Shown: piece by piece, positions 52,229-61,805 of the stretch
How the letters are laid out: the number at the start of each line of letters is the position of its first letter
Position numbering within the stretch: position 1 is the first letter of the stretch
Assembly (NCBI RefSeq): GCF_030694375.1
Contig: NZ_JAUXYL010000007.1
Location: forward strand, 124,001-188,000
DNA: 64,000 bases
Reading direction: 5' to 3'
DNA from: Algoriphagus sp.
Lineage (GTDB): Bacteria > Bacteroidota > Bacteroidia > Cytophagales > Cyclobacteriaceae
Made by a program: the position numbers and the translations under genes
The notes under the pieces: generated by a model
Database searches by the model: none
What the model saw: only the letters and a program-made list of their open reading frames with translations
Told to the model about the DNA's origin: nothing

Positions 52229-52683
52229 TAAATGTAGTCATAGACACCTGCGTCATCATCCACATAGTAAGAGATAGTCCAACAGGCAAAAATTGTTTAG
52301 TTCAGTTGGCATCAATTGATCCCAATCCAAATATTATTATTTCTGTTGTTACAAAAGCTGAACTAGAATCTTTTAGCAGGCAAAATAACTGGGGTGAAAA
52401 CAAGTTGGCTAAGCTGAATACCTTTTTTCAAATAGCAACAGTAATTGATATAAAATCAGCAGATAATAAATTGATGGAAGGATATGCCTTTGTTGACAGC
52501 TATTCAAAAGGGAGGCTTCCCGACCCATCAGGTAATTTATTGTCAGGATCATCCAAGAAAATGGGCAAGAATGATTTATGGATTGCAGCTACAGCATTTG
52601 CCTTAGGTGTATCCCTTATGACAACTGATGGAGACTTTGATCATTTGAATGGAAAGTTGCTTAATGTTATAAAAGTGAAGTAG
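52225..52683 (+). CDS. PIN-domain protein
   Basis: 152 aa; VVIDTCVIIHIV, VTKAELESF, KNDLWIAATAFALGVSLMTTDGDFDHL. Confidence 0.85.
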   Translation: MINVVIDTCVIIHIVRDSPTGKNCLVQLASIDPNPNIIISVVTKAELESFSRQNNWGENKLAKLNTFFQIATVIDIKSADNKLMEGYAFVDSYSKGRLPDPSGNLLSGSSKKMGKNDLWIAATAFALGVSLMTTDGDFDHLNGKLLNVIKVK

Positions 52684-52693
52684 GAAAGAGCCA

Positions 52694-55600
52694 ATGACCC
52701 GTATCACCGAAAATATCATTGAGGCCTTTGCCATTGACTTGCTGACCAAGCTTGGTTATGCTTATGTCTATGCGCCTGAGATAGCCCCGGATGCGGATCG
52801 ACCGGAGCGGGATACTTTTGGGCAGGTGCTGTTGGTGGGCAGGTTGCAAGCTGTGGTCAGAAGAATCAATCCCGGCATTCCTGCTGATGCACAGGCCGAG
52901 GCCATCAAAGAAATACAACGCATCGCTTCCCCTGAGCTACTTGCCAATAATGAGGTATTTCACCGATTTCTGACCGAGGGCATTCCTGTTTCCAAGCGGG
53001 TAGACGGAGACGACAGGGGAGACAGAGTGTGGCTGATCGATTTCAAGAATGCCCACAACAATGACTTTGTCGTCGCCAATCAGTTTACCATCATCGAAAA
53101 CGGCAACAACAAACGTCCCGATGTACTTCTTTTTGTGAATGGCATTCCCCTAGTAGTCATCGAACTCAAAAACGCAGCAGACGAGAAGACCACGCTCCAT
53201 TCGGCTTTCAGACAGGTCGAAACCTACAAGGCCATCATCCCAAGCCTTTTTACTTATAATGGATTTGTGGTGGTATCTGATGGCTTGGAAGCCAAAGCCG
53301 GTTCGATCTCAGCAGGTTTGAGCCGTTTTATGAGTTGGAAAACCGCCGATGGCAAAGCAGAGGCATCACACCTTGTCAGTCAGTTGGAAACCCTCATTCA
53401 GGGCATGTTGAATAAGGAAACCCTGATTGACCTGATCAGGCATTTCATTGTTTTTGAAAAATCCAAGAGTTTGGATGCGGAGACAGGAATCACCACCATC
53501 ACCACAGTAAAAAAGTTAGCGGCTTACCACCAATACTATGCGGTCAACAGGGCAGTTGAATCCACTTTGAGAGCAACAGGTTACGATGGTTTCGACTCCG
53601 CTCAACCACCTGTCACCCGCTACCTGAGCGAAGTCGAAAGGAGCATGGTTGCCGAACCTCCGGAAAGTTATGGATTTCAAGGAGTAAAAACCCAGCCTTC
53701 AGGTGACAGAAAAGGCGGGGTTGTCTGGCACACGCAGGGAAGCGGTAAGTCATTGTCCATGGTATTCTATACAGGTAAAATCGTATTGGCTTTGGACAAT
53801 CCAACCATTTTGGTCATTACCGACCGCAATGATCTGGACGATCAATTGTTTGACACCTTTGCGGCATCCAAACAACTCCTTAGACAAGAACCTGTACAGG
53901 CAGACGATAGAAACCAGTTAAAGGACTTACTGAAAGTGGCTTCAGGTGGTGTGATATTTACCACCATCCAAAAATTCCAGCCCGAGGAAGGGAATGTTTA
54001 TGAAACCCTTTCCGAGAGAAAGAACATCGTCGTAGTTGCCGATGAAGCACACCGTACACAATACGGCTTTAGGGCAAAAACCATTGATGCCAAAGATGGC
54101 CAAGGAAATGTAGTGGGAAAGAAGATTGTCTATGGCTTTGCCAAATATATGCGGGATGCTTTGCCCAATGCCACCTATTTGGGTTTTACTGGAACACCGA
54201 TTGAAAATACAGATGTCAACACACCAGCCGTTTTCGGCAACTATGTGGACATTTACGATATAGCCCAAGCGGTCGAAGATGGTGCAACGGTTCGCATTTA
54301 TTACGAAAGCCGTCTTGCAAAAGTCAATCTAAGCGAAGAAGGCAGACAATTGGTGGACGACTTGGATGATGAACTGGAACAGGAAGATCTCACCAATACC
54401 CAAAAGGCAAAAGCCAAATGGACCCAGTTGGAAGCATTGGTTGGCAGCGAAAACCGAGTTAAAAATATAGCCAAAGATATTGTTACCCACTTTAGCCAAC
54501 GACAGGAAGTATTTGAAGGCAAGGGAATGATTGTTTCCATGAGTCGGCGGATTGCAGCGGATCTGTATGCAGCCATTATTGCCTTAAAACCCGAATGGCA
54601 TTCAGACGATTTGAACAAGGGGGTGATTAAAGTGGTCATGACTTCGGCATCTGCCGACGGTCCGAAAATCTCAAAACACCATACCACCAAAGATCAAAGA
54701 AGGACCTTGGCCGAACGAATGAAAAATCCCGATGATGAATTGCAATTGGTCATTGTTCGGGATATGTGGTTGACGGGTTTTGATGCACCAAGCATGCACA
54801 CCCTTTACATTGACAAGCCCATGAAGGGGCATAATTTGATGCAGGCCATTGCCCGGGTCAACCGGGTTTACAAAGACAAGCCGGGAGGTTTGATTGTGGA
54901 TTATTTGGGTATTGCTGCTGATTTGAAAAAGGCTTTGGCATTTTATTCAGATGCAGGAGGTAAAGGCGACCCAACCATTTTGCAGGAACAAGCTGTTCAA
55001 TTGATGTTGGAGAAATTGGAAGTTGTTTCTCAAATGTATCATGACTTTGAATACGAAACCTATTTTGAAGCCGACACCTCAAAAAAACTATCCATGATTC
55101 TGGCCGCAGAAGAACATATCCTAGGTTTAGAGGATGGAAAGAAGCGATACATCAACGAAGTAACAGCATTATCAAAATCCTTTGCCATTGCCATTCCACA
55201 CGACCAAGCAATGGATGCAAAAGACGAAGTTTCGTTTTTTCAAGCTGTGAAAGCAAGGTTGGCAAAGTTTGACGGAACAGGTTCAGGTAAGACAGACGAA
55301 GAAATTGAAACCACCATCCGCCAAGTCATTGACAAGGCTTTGGTTTCAGAAAAGGTGATTGACGTGTTTGATGCAGCGGGTATAAAAAGACCTGACATAT
55401 CCATTCTTTCAGAAGAGTTCTTGATGGAACTGAAAGGAATGGAACATAAGAATATTGCCTTGGAAGTGTTAAAAAAACTCCTGAATGACGAAATAAAATC
55501 AAGGGCCAAAAAGAATCTGGTGAAAAGCAGGTCATTTTTAGAAATGCTTGAAAACTCCATAAAGAAATACCATAATAAAATTTTGACCGCTGCTGAAGTA

Positions 55601-55951
55601 ATCGAAGAATTGATCAACCTCAGCAAGGACATTGTAGAAATGGACAATGAGGCCAAGCATATGGGTTTGACGGATTTTGAATATGCTTTTTACACAGCAG
55701 TTGCCAATAACGACAGCGCAAAAGAGTTGATGCAGCAAGAAAAATTAAGAGAACTTGCCGTTGTGCTGACAGAAACCATCAGACAAAACGCATCCATTGA
55801 CTGGACGATCAAGGAAAGTGTCAAGGCAAAGCTGAAAGTGGCAGTCAAGCGGATTTTGAGAAAATTCGGTTATCCCCCCGATATGCAGATGCTCGCCACC
55901 GATACGGTCTTGAAGCAGGCTGAAATGATTGCGAATGAGTTGACGTCATAG
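52694..55951 (+). CDS. hsdR: Type I restriction endonuclease subunit R
   Basis: 1085 aa; nuclease region GIPLVVIELKNA, Walker A HTQGSGKSLSMVF, DEAH VVADEAHRTQYG, LGFTGTPIE, NLMQAIARVNRVYKDKPGGLIVDY. Confidence 0.96.
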   Translation: MTRITENIIEAFAIDLLTKLGYAYVYAPEIAPDADRPERDTFGQVLLVGRLQAVVRRINPGIPADAQAEAIKEIQRIASPELLANNEVFHRFLTEGIPVSKRVDGDDRGDRVWLIDFKNAHNNDFVVANQFTIIENGNNKRPDVLLFVNGIPLVVIELKNAADEKTTLHSAFRQVETYKAIIPSLFTYNGFVVVSDGLEAKAGSISAGLSRFMSWKTADGKAEASHLVSQLETLIQGMLNKETLIDLIRHFIVFEKSKSLDAETGITTITTVKKLAAYHQYYAVNRAVESTLRATGYDGFDSAQPPVTRYLSEVERSMVAEPPESYGFQGVKTQPSGDRKGGVVWHTQGSGKSLSMVFYTGKIVLALDNPTILVITDRNDLDDQLFDTFAASKQLLRQEPVQADDRNQLKDLLKVASGGVIFTTIQKFQPEEGNVYETLSERKNIVVVADEAHRTQYGFRAKTIDAKDGQGNVVGKKIVYGFAKYMRDALPNATYLGFTGTPIENTDVNTPAVFGNYVDIYDIAQAVEDGATVRIYYESRLAKVNLSEEGRQLVDDLDDELEQEDLTNTQKAKAKWTQLEALVGSENRVKNIAKDIVTHFSQRQEVFEGKGMIVSMSRRIAADLYAAIIALKPEWHSDDLNKGVIKVVMTSASADGPKISKHHTTKDQRRTLAERMKNPDDELQLVIVRDMWLTGFDAPSMHTLYIDKPMKGHNLMQAIARVNRVYKDKPGGLIVDYLGIAADLKKALAFYSDAGGKGDPTILQEQAVQLMLEKLEVVSQMYHDFEYETYFEADTSKKLSMILAAEEHILGLEDGKKRYINEVTALSKSFAIAIPHDQAMDAKDEVSFFQAVKARLAKFDGTGSGKTDEEIETTIRQVIDKALVSEKVIDVFDAAGIKRPDISILSEEFLMELKGMEHKNIALEVLKKLLNDEIKSRAKKNLVKSRSFLEMLENSIKKYHNKILTAAEVIEELINLSKDIVEMDNEAKHMGLTDFEYAFYTAVANNDSAKELMQQEKLRELAVVLTETIRQNASIDWTIKESVKAKLKVAVKRILRKFGYPPDMQMLATDTVLKQAEMIANELTS

Positions 55952-56145
55952 AAAGCTAACACACAGATAGAAGCGCATTTGCAATTCGCACGACCTGTCC
56001 CGCCTTTGCGGGAAGCCAACACATAGACCCAAAATTGCAAGAGAATATATTTGCCCCGACGCACACCGAAAACGATCGAAAAACAAAGGAACGAAAATGA
56101 ACAGCTAAGTGATGACAGCACCTACCCAAAAGTGGAGGTTCAGTG

Positions 56146-56178
56146 CCCGCCCGTACCGAACGGGTACGTTCGGGCGGG
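56146..56178. repeat. GC-rich nested inverted repeat
   Basis: CCCGCCCG...CGGGCGGG with inner CCGAACG-GGTA-CGTTCGG. Confidence 0.75.
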
Positions 56179-56374
56179 GTTAAATCAAGCTTTGTTCTTC
56201 GTATCAAGTTCAGTGATAGCAGATAGTTTTCGTCTCCGAAATCGCCAACTTCTTGTGGCTCCAAAACGTTGTGCGTCAGCTTAAAAAATCAACACTTAAC
56301 AAATTCATGAAAAACTTTGTTTCTATTTATGGAAACAATTGCTATTTTTATGACGTTTAATAAGACAGTATTGA

Positions 56375-56716
56375 ATGAGATTTTTCGAGACAAAATTTTT
56401 AGAAGAAGCGGACGAGTTCATTTCACAGCTTGACCCTAAGACAATAAAGAAAATCCTTTACAATATTGACCTTGCTGAACAGACCAATGACCCAAAGCTT
56501 TTTAAGAAACTTCAAAATGACATTTGGGAGTTTCGGACAAAGTTTGCAGGACTTCAAATCCGACTTCTTGCATTTTGGGACAAGACAGATAACAAAGAGA
56601 CTTTGGTAATCGCGACCCACGGTTTCGTAAAGAAAGTTGACAAAGTTCCGGCAAACGAGATTGACCGAGCAGTAAGACTCAGAGACAAATATTTTAACAA
56701 CAAACAAAAAAAGTAA
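56375..56716 (+). CDS. RelE/ParE superfamily (HigB/Gp49-like) toxin
   Basis: 113 aa; MRFFETKFLEEADEFISQLDPKTIKKILYNI...LWEFRTKFAGLQIRLLAFWDK-type motif, THGFVKKVDKVPANEIDRAVRLRDKYF. Confidence 0.88.
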   Translation: MRFFETKFLEEADEFISQLDPKTIKKILYNIDLAEQTNDPKLFKKLQNDIWEFRTKFAGLQIRLLAFWDKTDNKETLVIATHGFVKKVDKVPANEIDRAVRLRDKYFNNKQKK

Positions 56717-56720
56717 TCAT

Positions 56721-57047
56721 ATGGCAACTAAAGAAATAAAGACTTACTCACTTGCCGAGATGAAAGACAAGTATATCGGCAAAGTTGGGACACAAGAGCG
56801 AGACGAATACGAATACGAACTTCGAATGGACGTTTTGGGAAAAATGATTAAAGCCGCAAGACAAGAAAGAAATTTGACTCAAGAAGAACTTGGACGACTT
56901 GTTGGAGTTCAGAAAGCTCAAATCTCTAAACTTGAAAGTAGTGCTAACAGTGCGACAATTGACACCATTATCAAAGTGTTTAGAGCATTAAAAGCAGAAA
57001 TCAATTTTAACGTAAAACTTGAAGACAACTTTGTCAAACTCGCTTGA
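56721..57047 (+). CDS. Xre/HigA-like helix-turn-helix antitoxin
   Basis: 108 aa; LGKMIKAARQERNLTQEELGRLVGVQKAQISKLESSANSATIDTIIKVFRAL. Confidence 0.9.
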   Translation: MATKEIKTYSLAEMKDKYIGKVGTQERDEYEYELRMDVLGKMIKAARQERNLTQEELGRLVGVQKAQISKLESSANSATIDTIIKVFRALKAEINFNVKLEDNFVKLA

Positions 57048-57253
57048 CAGAAATGAAAGCCGAATACAACACACTTTTGGCGTCATGCGGGGTGCAGTGG
57101 TTAAATTCAAGTTCAGTTTTTCAATTGGAGTTTTGTGGTAGGTTGACAGTTTTGTGCTCCGAAATCCCGTACGAACGCCAAGCGTGGAAACTGTTATCAT
57201 CATTTACAAGCCAGTACAAACTAGTTCATAAGAAATAACAAAACCATAAAAAC

Positions 57254-57667
57254 ATGCTTGGGACCCTAAAAAATGCAAAGATTACCAAAGGATTTGTTCT
57301 GGCTGGATTATTCAATATGACAGTATTGGTTTTTTCAAGATTCTTTACCAATCCTGTTATTCCTGAATCTGATCCGGTGGTGATGTCAAATTTCGGATTG
57401 GTAATGATTGTGGTTTGGGGACTGGCCTATATTTCCGTCGCAAAAAATTATCATGCTGTAAAATGGCTGGTGGCCGTCTTTGCAGTTGAGAAATTAATCT
57501 ATGGTATCGTCTGGACTAAATGGATCCTTAAGCACGAGCTCTCGGCAGTCTATGCCAAAGACACCATGGCCGGAATTTTCTATACCATCTATGGCCTCAA
57601 TGACTGGGTATTTTTTATCTTCTTCTCCTATGTGTTTTTACGACTGTTGCTGGATAAGAATTCATAA
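57254..57667 (+). CDS. Conserved small membrane protein (four predicted hydrophobic segments)
   Basis: 137-aa ORF with four TM-like stretches; possible BphX-like family, not certain. Confidence 0.6.
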   Translation: MLGTLKNAKITKGFVLAGLFNMTVLVFSRFFTNPVIPESDPVVMSNFGLVMIVVWGLAYISVAKNYHAVKWLVAVFAVEKLIYGIVWTKWILKHELSAVYAKDTMAGIFYTIYGLNDWVFFIFFSYVFLRLLLDKNS

Positions 57668-57813
57668 GAGCTGCGCAGAATGGCACGAACTCAAACCCGG
57701 CCGTACCCTGAGAAGGTAAGCGTAATTTGTGCCTGCACCCCATCACCAACCGGAATCTACGCCCCTCCTAGTGATAATCTAGCCCAAAGGATGCAACTTG
57801 GTCCTGCGGAAAA

Positions 57814-59253
57814 TTGATTGCATTGCTTTTGGAAAACTGGACTGTCCTTATCTCATTTCTTATTCTGCTCCTTGGGGTATTTGCTTTGAGAAAACTCTGG
57901 CTCGGGGCCTTACTCGCCCTGCTTTTTGTCCTTGTTTCCAAGGCTATTGTCCTGCAAGATCTTGCCTTTGCCCTGCTCCCCTTCGGTTCGGGTTTTGTCA
58001 TCTCCATCGAATTGGCCCTGCTGCTCTTTGGAGCTTACCTCTTCTACCATACCCTATACCACAGCGGGCATTTCACAAAATTTATCGAAGTCAACGCCTC
58101 CTTCTCTTCCAAGCTTTTTGTCATTCTTATCCTCTGCCTATTTATGGGGAGTTTTATGGAAGGGATAGCCGGATTTGGAATCCCTGCCATGCTGATCGCT
58201 CCTCTCCTGCTGAGCTTGGGATTTAAGCCGCTGACGAGTATCGTCTTGCCTTTGGCCGCCAACACGACGGCCGTGACTTTTGGGGCTTTGGGAACGCCCT
58301 TTAAGGTCGGTTTGGGAATCTATGAATCTGATTCCACGGTGCTCCATACCCTGATCTTAAACAGCCTGCCGGCATTGGTGCTGCCCTTTCTCTTGGCCTA
58401 CATCTTCAGCCAAACCGAACAGACTGAAACCAATTGGAAAAAGGACTGGAAAATGCTTGCCGGGGCGGGTTTTTCCTTCACCCTTCCCTACTTCCTCACC
58501 GGCTTGGTAAGTGTGGAGTATCCTGCGGTACTTGCCGGATTTGTGGGCTTGGTGCTCTTTGTATCGCTCTTTGTCGCCAAAAGCGAACGGCCAAGCGCGG
58601 CTTTTTGGCTGGACACCTTTTATCCATACCTGATTTTGGTTCTGCTCTTGATTTTGGCCAAGTATTTCCTCTCTGATTATAGCTGGAAAATCAAGGACAG
58701 CATCCGTCCCCTGTCCCTGTATCAGCCCGGGCTGATATTTATCCTTAGCAGCTTGGTGTATCTTATCCTCATCCAAAAAAACAGGCTCTGGGCCCAACTT
58801 TTCAGTCAGGGCAAAGATACCCTCCTGAAAACCGGGAAGTCCATGGCCACGATCTTCTTGCTGGTTTGCTTTGCGCAGCTGATTCAGGGAGACCTGCTGC
58901 AGCTCATCAATGCCCATTACATGGGATTGCGGGAGACCACTAAGCTCCTGCTCAATCCACTGATCGGAGTCACGGGTAGCTTTGTCAGCGGAAGCGCGAC
59001 GATGAGCAATCTGCTCCTTGGCAATGCGATACAAGCGGATGTGACGCTTGGGAGAAATCTGCCCCTGCTCCTGGCCTTGCTGGCTACGGGGAGTGCCATC
59101 GGCAATGCGATATCCCTGCAGAATATCATCATGGTGAAGTCGGTGGTGAATCAGCCTCTGATCGGATATGCCAAGCTGATGAAATACAATCTACTGGTTG
59201 TGGGCTTTTATGTGGTGTTGGTGATCGTCTTGGCCCTGCTGATCCGGGGCTGA
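57814..59253 (+). CDS. L-lactate permease (LctP)-family transporter
   Basis: 479 aa multi-TM; FMGSFMEGIAGFGIPAMLIAPLLLSLGF, SFVSGSATMSNLL motifs; apparent TTG start, exact start uncertain. Confidence 0.85.
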   Translation: MIALLLENWTVLISFLILLLGVFALRKLWLGALLALLFVLVSKAIVLQDLAFALLPFGSGFVISIELALLLFGAYLFYHTLYHSGHFTKFIEVNASFSSKLFVILILCLFMGSFMEGIAGFGIPAMLIAPLLLSLGFKPLTSIVLPLAANTTAVTFGALGTPFKVGLGIYESDSTVLHTLILNSLPALVLPFLLAYIFSQTEQTETNWKKDWKMLAGAGFSFTLPYFLTGLVSVEYPAVLAGFVGLVLFVSLFVAKSERPSAAFWLDTFYPYLILVLLLILAKYFLSDYSWKIKDSIRPLSLYQPGLIFILSSLVYLILIQKNRLWAQLFSQGKDTLLKTGKSMATIFLLVCFAQLIQGDLLQLINAHYMGLRETTKLLLNPLIGVTGSFVSGSATMSNLLLGNAIQADVTLGRNLPLLLALLATGSAIGNAISLQNIIMVKSVVNQPLIGYAKLMKYNLLVVGFYVVLVIVLALLIRG

Positions 59254-59321
59254 AGCCGCTGAGATGTGAATTCTGGGTAGTGATCGATTGAAAAAAATTA
59301 TAAATTCCGCTTCTGGAAATT

Positions 59322-61034
59322 ATGGATACAGTTGATTTTGAAATATGGATGTTCATCGCCGGATTAGGAATTTTCCTATTCGGCATGTTTCACCTCGAGA
59401 CCGGGCTGAAGGGCCTGGCGGGCAATTCATTCAAGAAATTGCTGCAACGCTTCACCGACAAACGCTGGAAAGGGATTCTGACGGGCTCTTTTGTGACGGC
59501 CATTCTGCAAAGCAGTTCCCTAGTTACACTGCTGGTGCTGGCCTTTTTAGGCGCGGGCATGATCAGCCTGCAGAATTCACTTGGGGTGGTCTTTGGGGCA
59601 AATTTGGGCACCACCGTGACCGCCTGGATCGTAGCCACCGTGGGATTCAAACTGGACATCGCAGATCTTTCATACCCCTTTTTGGCCATAGGTTCCTTAA
59701 GCTACCTGCTGCTTGACAGTCGCCCGGTATTAAAAAACTGGGGAAGTTTTCTGATCGGATTCGGCTTGCTTTTCCTCGGGCTTGATTTTATGAAAACCTC
59801 CATCGAGGATGTGGCCGGGCAAGTCGACCTGAGCCTGTATGCCAATGTGGGCTTGTGGATATTTCTATTGATCGGCCTGGTCACCACGGTATTGATCCAG
59901 TCGAGTTCGGCCATGATCGTGATCGTCCTGAGCGCGCTAAATGCCGAACTGATCAGCATCCACCAATCCGTGGCCATGATCATCGGTGCGAATATCGGGA
60001 CAACCTCCACGCTGATCATTGCTTCCTTCAATGGCACCGCGGATAAAAAACGTCTGGCTGCCGCAAATGTGATCTTCAACCTCGTCGCCGGGGCGGTGAG
60101 CTTTTTGCTGCTGAGGCAAATGGTTTATTTCACCATTCAATACCTCGGCATCAGGGAACCCCTGCTGGAGTTGGTATTTCTGAATACCCTGATCAACCTG
60201 ATCGGCATCGTTCTGTTTTTTCCCTTTATCCCCGCTTTTGCGCGATTTATGAACCGGCGGTTTGTTAAATCCGAGCCCTCCGGAACCTGTCGTTTCATCA
60301 AAAATGTGGATCCCGAGGTCTCCGATGTAGCACTGCAGGCATTGGACAATGAAATCTCGAGAGTCTACACCCTGGTTGAGGAATTTATCCTGGACTGCCT
60401 GCTCATCGACAAGAATGGAAACCATCGCTCTTCCGGGATAAAAAATATTTTCAGGGCAGAAAAAAACCTGCTGGAAACCTACGCCCAACTTAAGTCCATC
60501 GAAGATGAAATCACTGACTATTACACACAGATCCAGCGCTTTAAGCTGACCCAATCCGAAGCCGATCTTACTGCCAATTACCTGATCCGTGTGAGATCGA
60601 TGATCATAGCCGCCAAAAACATCAAAGATGTCATTCCAAACATCAAAGAAATGTCGGATAGCGAGGACCCTGTGGCAGTTGAAATTCTGGGTAGACTGCA
60701 GGACTTTGCGGTAAAGAATCTGAATAAACTGAGCAGCCAAGCGCCGGAGGGAATGGGCAGGGAAGAAATCTCCAAGCTGCAGCGTGAGTACGAGGATTTC
60801 TACATTCTGACAGTTAATTATCTTTATAAAAATATTCCACCCAAGGCGCAGTTGAGCGTTTCGGTGTCCTCAATCACCAATGCGATCAGGAAGATCGTCT
60901 CCGCCCTGGAGGAATTAATAACCTCAGTCAATCATCCGGAGTCCACGAATAACAAGGGGACGGAGCCTGCCGCGACAGATGCGGGAACTTTGCCTGCCGA
61001 GAGCCCAGTGCGACCTTTGCAGGGCAAAGACTGA
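59322..61034 (+). CDS. Na/Pi cotransporter family protein with PhoU-like C-terminal region
   Basis: 570 aa; duplicated LGTTVTA / IGTTSTL and QSSS motifs typical of NptA/YjbB-type transporters; helical C terminus. Confidence 0.9.
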   Translation: MDTVDFEIWMFIAGLGIFLFGMFHLETGLKGLAGNSFKKLLQRFTDKRWKGILTGSFVTAILQSSSLVTLLVLAFLGAGMISLQNSLGVVFGANLGTTVTAWIVATVGFKLDIADLSYPFLAIGSLSYLLLDSRPVLKNWGSFLIGFGLLFLGLDFMKTSIEDVAGQVDLSLYANVGLWIFLLIGLVTTVLIQSSSAMIVIVLSALNAELISIHQSVAMIIGANIGTTSTLIIASFNGTADKKRLAAANVIFNLVAGAVSFLLLRQMVYFTIQYLGIREPLLELVFLNTLINLIGIVLFFPFIPAFARFMNRRFVKSEPSGTCRFIKNVDPEVSDVALQALDNEISRVYTLVEEFILDCLLIDKNGNHRSSGIKNIFRAEKNLLETYAQLKSIEDEITDYYTQIQRFKLTQSEADLTANYLIRVRSMIIAAKNIKDVIPNIKEMSDSEDPVAVEILGRLQDFAVKNLNKLSSQAPEGMGREEISKLQREYEDFYILTVNYLYKNIPPKAQLSVSVSSITNAIRKIVSALEELITSVNHPESTNNKGTEPAATDAGTLPAESPVRPLQGKD

Positions 61035-61149
61035 TATTCTCCCCGAGGCAGTATCGGACCTGACAGCATTGGATACTCCGGGTTTAACTTTCAGGGAAGA
61101 CAGGACGCAATGTGGCTAATCCTGTTTAATTTTATTGAACCACATCATT

Positions 61150-61746
61150 ATGGAAAAGCAAGCCGAGATCAGCACAAACTGTGACGTTCCTGCGCTCTGG
61201 TTGGAGCATAAGGCGGAATTGAGAAACTTCATTCTCAAGCGGGTACATGACCCCGACTTGACCAATGATATTTTGCAGGAAGTGCTTTTGAAGGTGTACA
61301 GTTTCTGTATCTCAAAATCCGGGGTAAAAAATGTACGCAGCTGGCTTTTTCAAATCGCCCAAAACACCCTGATTGACAATTACCGCAAGCAGTCCAAACT
61401 TTCGTATCAGGAGAATTTGCCTGAGCTCATCGAAGAGGATGAAACGCTCGCTTTTAAAGAGGCCCTCGATTACATCCAGCCGCTGCTTGGTTTTTTGCCG
61501 GTTGAATATTCGGAACCCCTGAAACTGGCCGACATCGACAACCTAAAACAAGCCGATATTGCCGAGCGGCTTAACCTTTCGCTTTCCGCAACGAAGTCAC
61601 GGATACAACGGGCGAGGCAGTTGCTCAAAGCGGAGTTTATTACCTGCTGTCATTTTGAAACCGATGGCAAGGGGAACATTATTTCATTCGACATCAAAGC
61701 CGAGTGTAAGCCCCTGCAAAAAATTAAAGCGGAGCTGCAAAAATAA
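61150..61746 (+). CDS. sigZ: RNA polymerase sigma factor SigZ-like
   Basis: LKRVHDPDLTNDILQEVLLKVY, SWLFQIAQNTLIDNYRK, LSLSATKSRIQRARQLLKAEFITCCHFETDGKGN. Confidence 0.85.
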   Translation: MEKQAEISTNCDVPALWLEHKAELRNFILKRVHDPDLTNDILQEVLLKVYSFCISKSGVKNVRSWLFQIAQNTLIDNYRKQSKLSYQENLPELIEEDETLAFKEALDYIQPLLGFLPVEYSEPLKLADIDNLKQADIAERLNLSLSATKSRIQRARQLLKAEFITCCHFETDGKGNIISFDIKAECKPLQKIKAELQK

Positions 61747-61805
61747 TTTGCGTCTTTTTTGACTCCTCCCCGTCTTGAGGTCGTAACCATTTAAATCCCA
61801 AAAAA

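Noticed and set aside
55952-57195. Calling the TA-flanking repeats true integron attC sites
   Set aside because: No integrase in window and the core GTTGTGC deviates from GTTRRRY; left as an attC-like observation.
58357-59034. 225-aa minus-strand ORF opposite the lactate permease
   Set aside because: Shadow ORF; plus strand has clear LctP features.
59937-60740. 267-aa minus-strand ORF opposite the Na/Pi transporter
   Set aside because: Shadow ORF; plus strand clearly coding.
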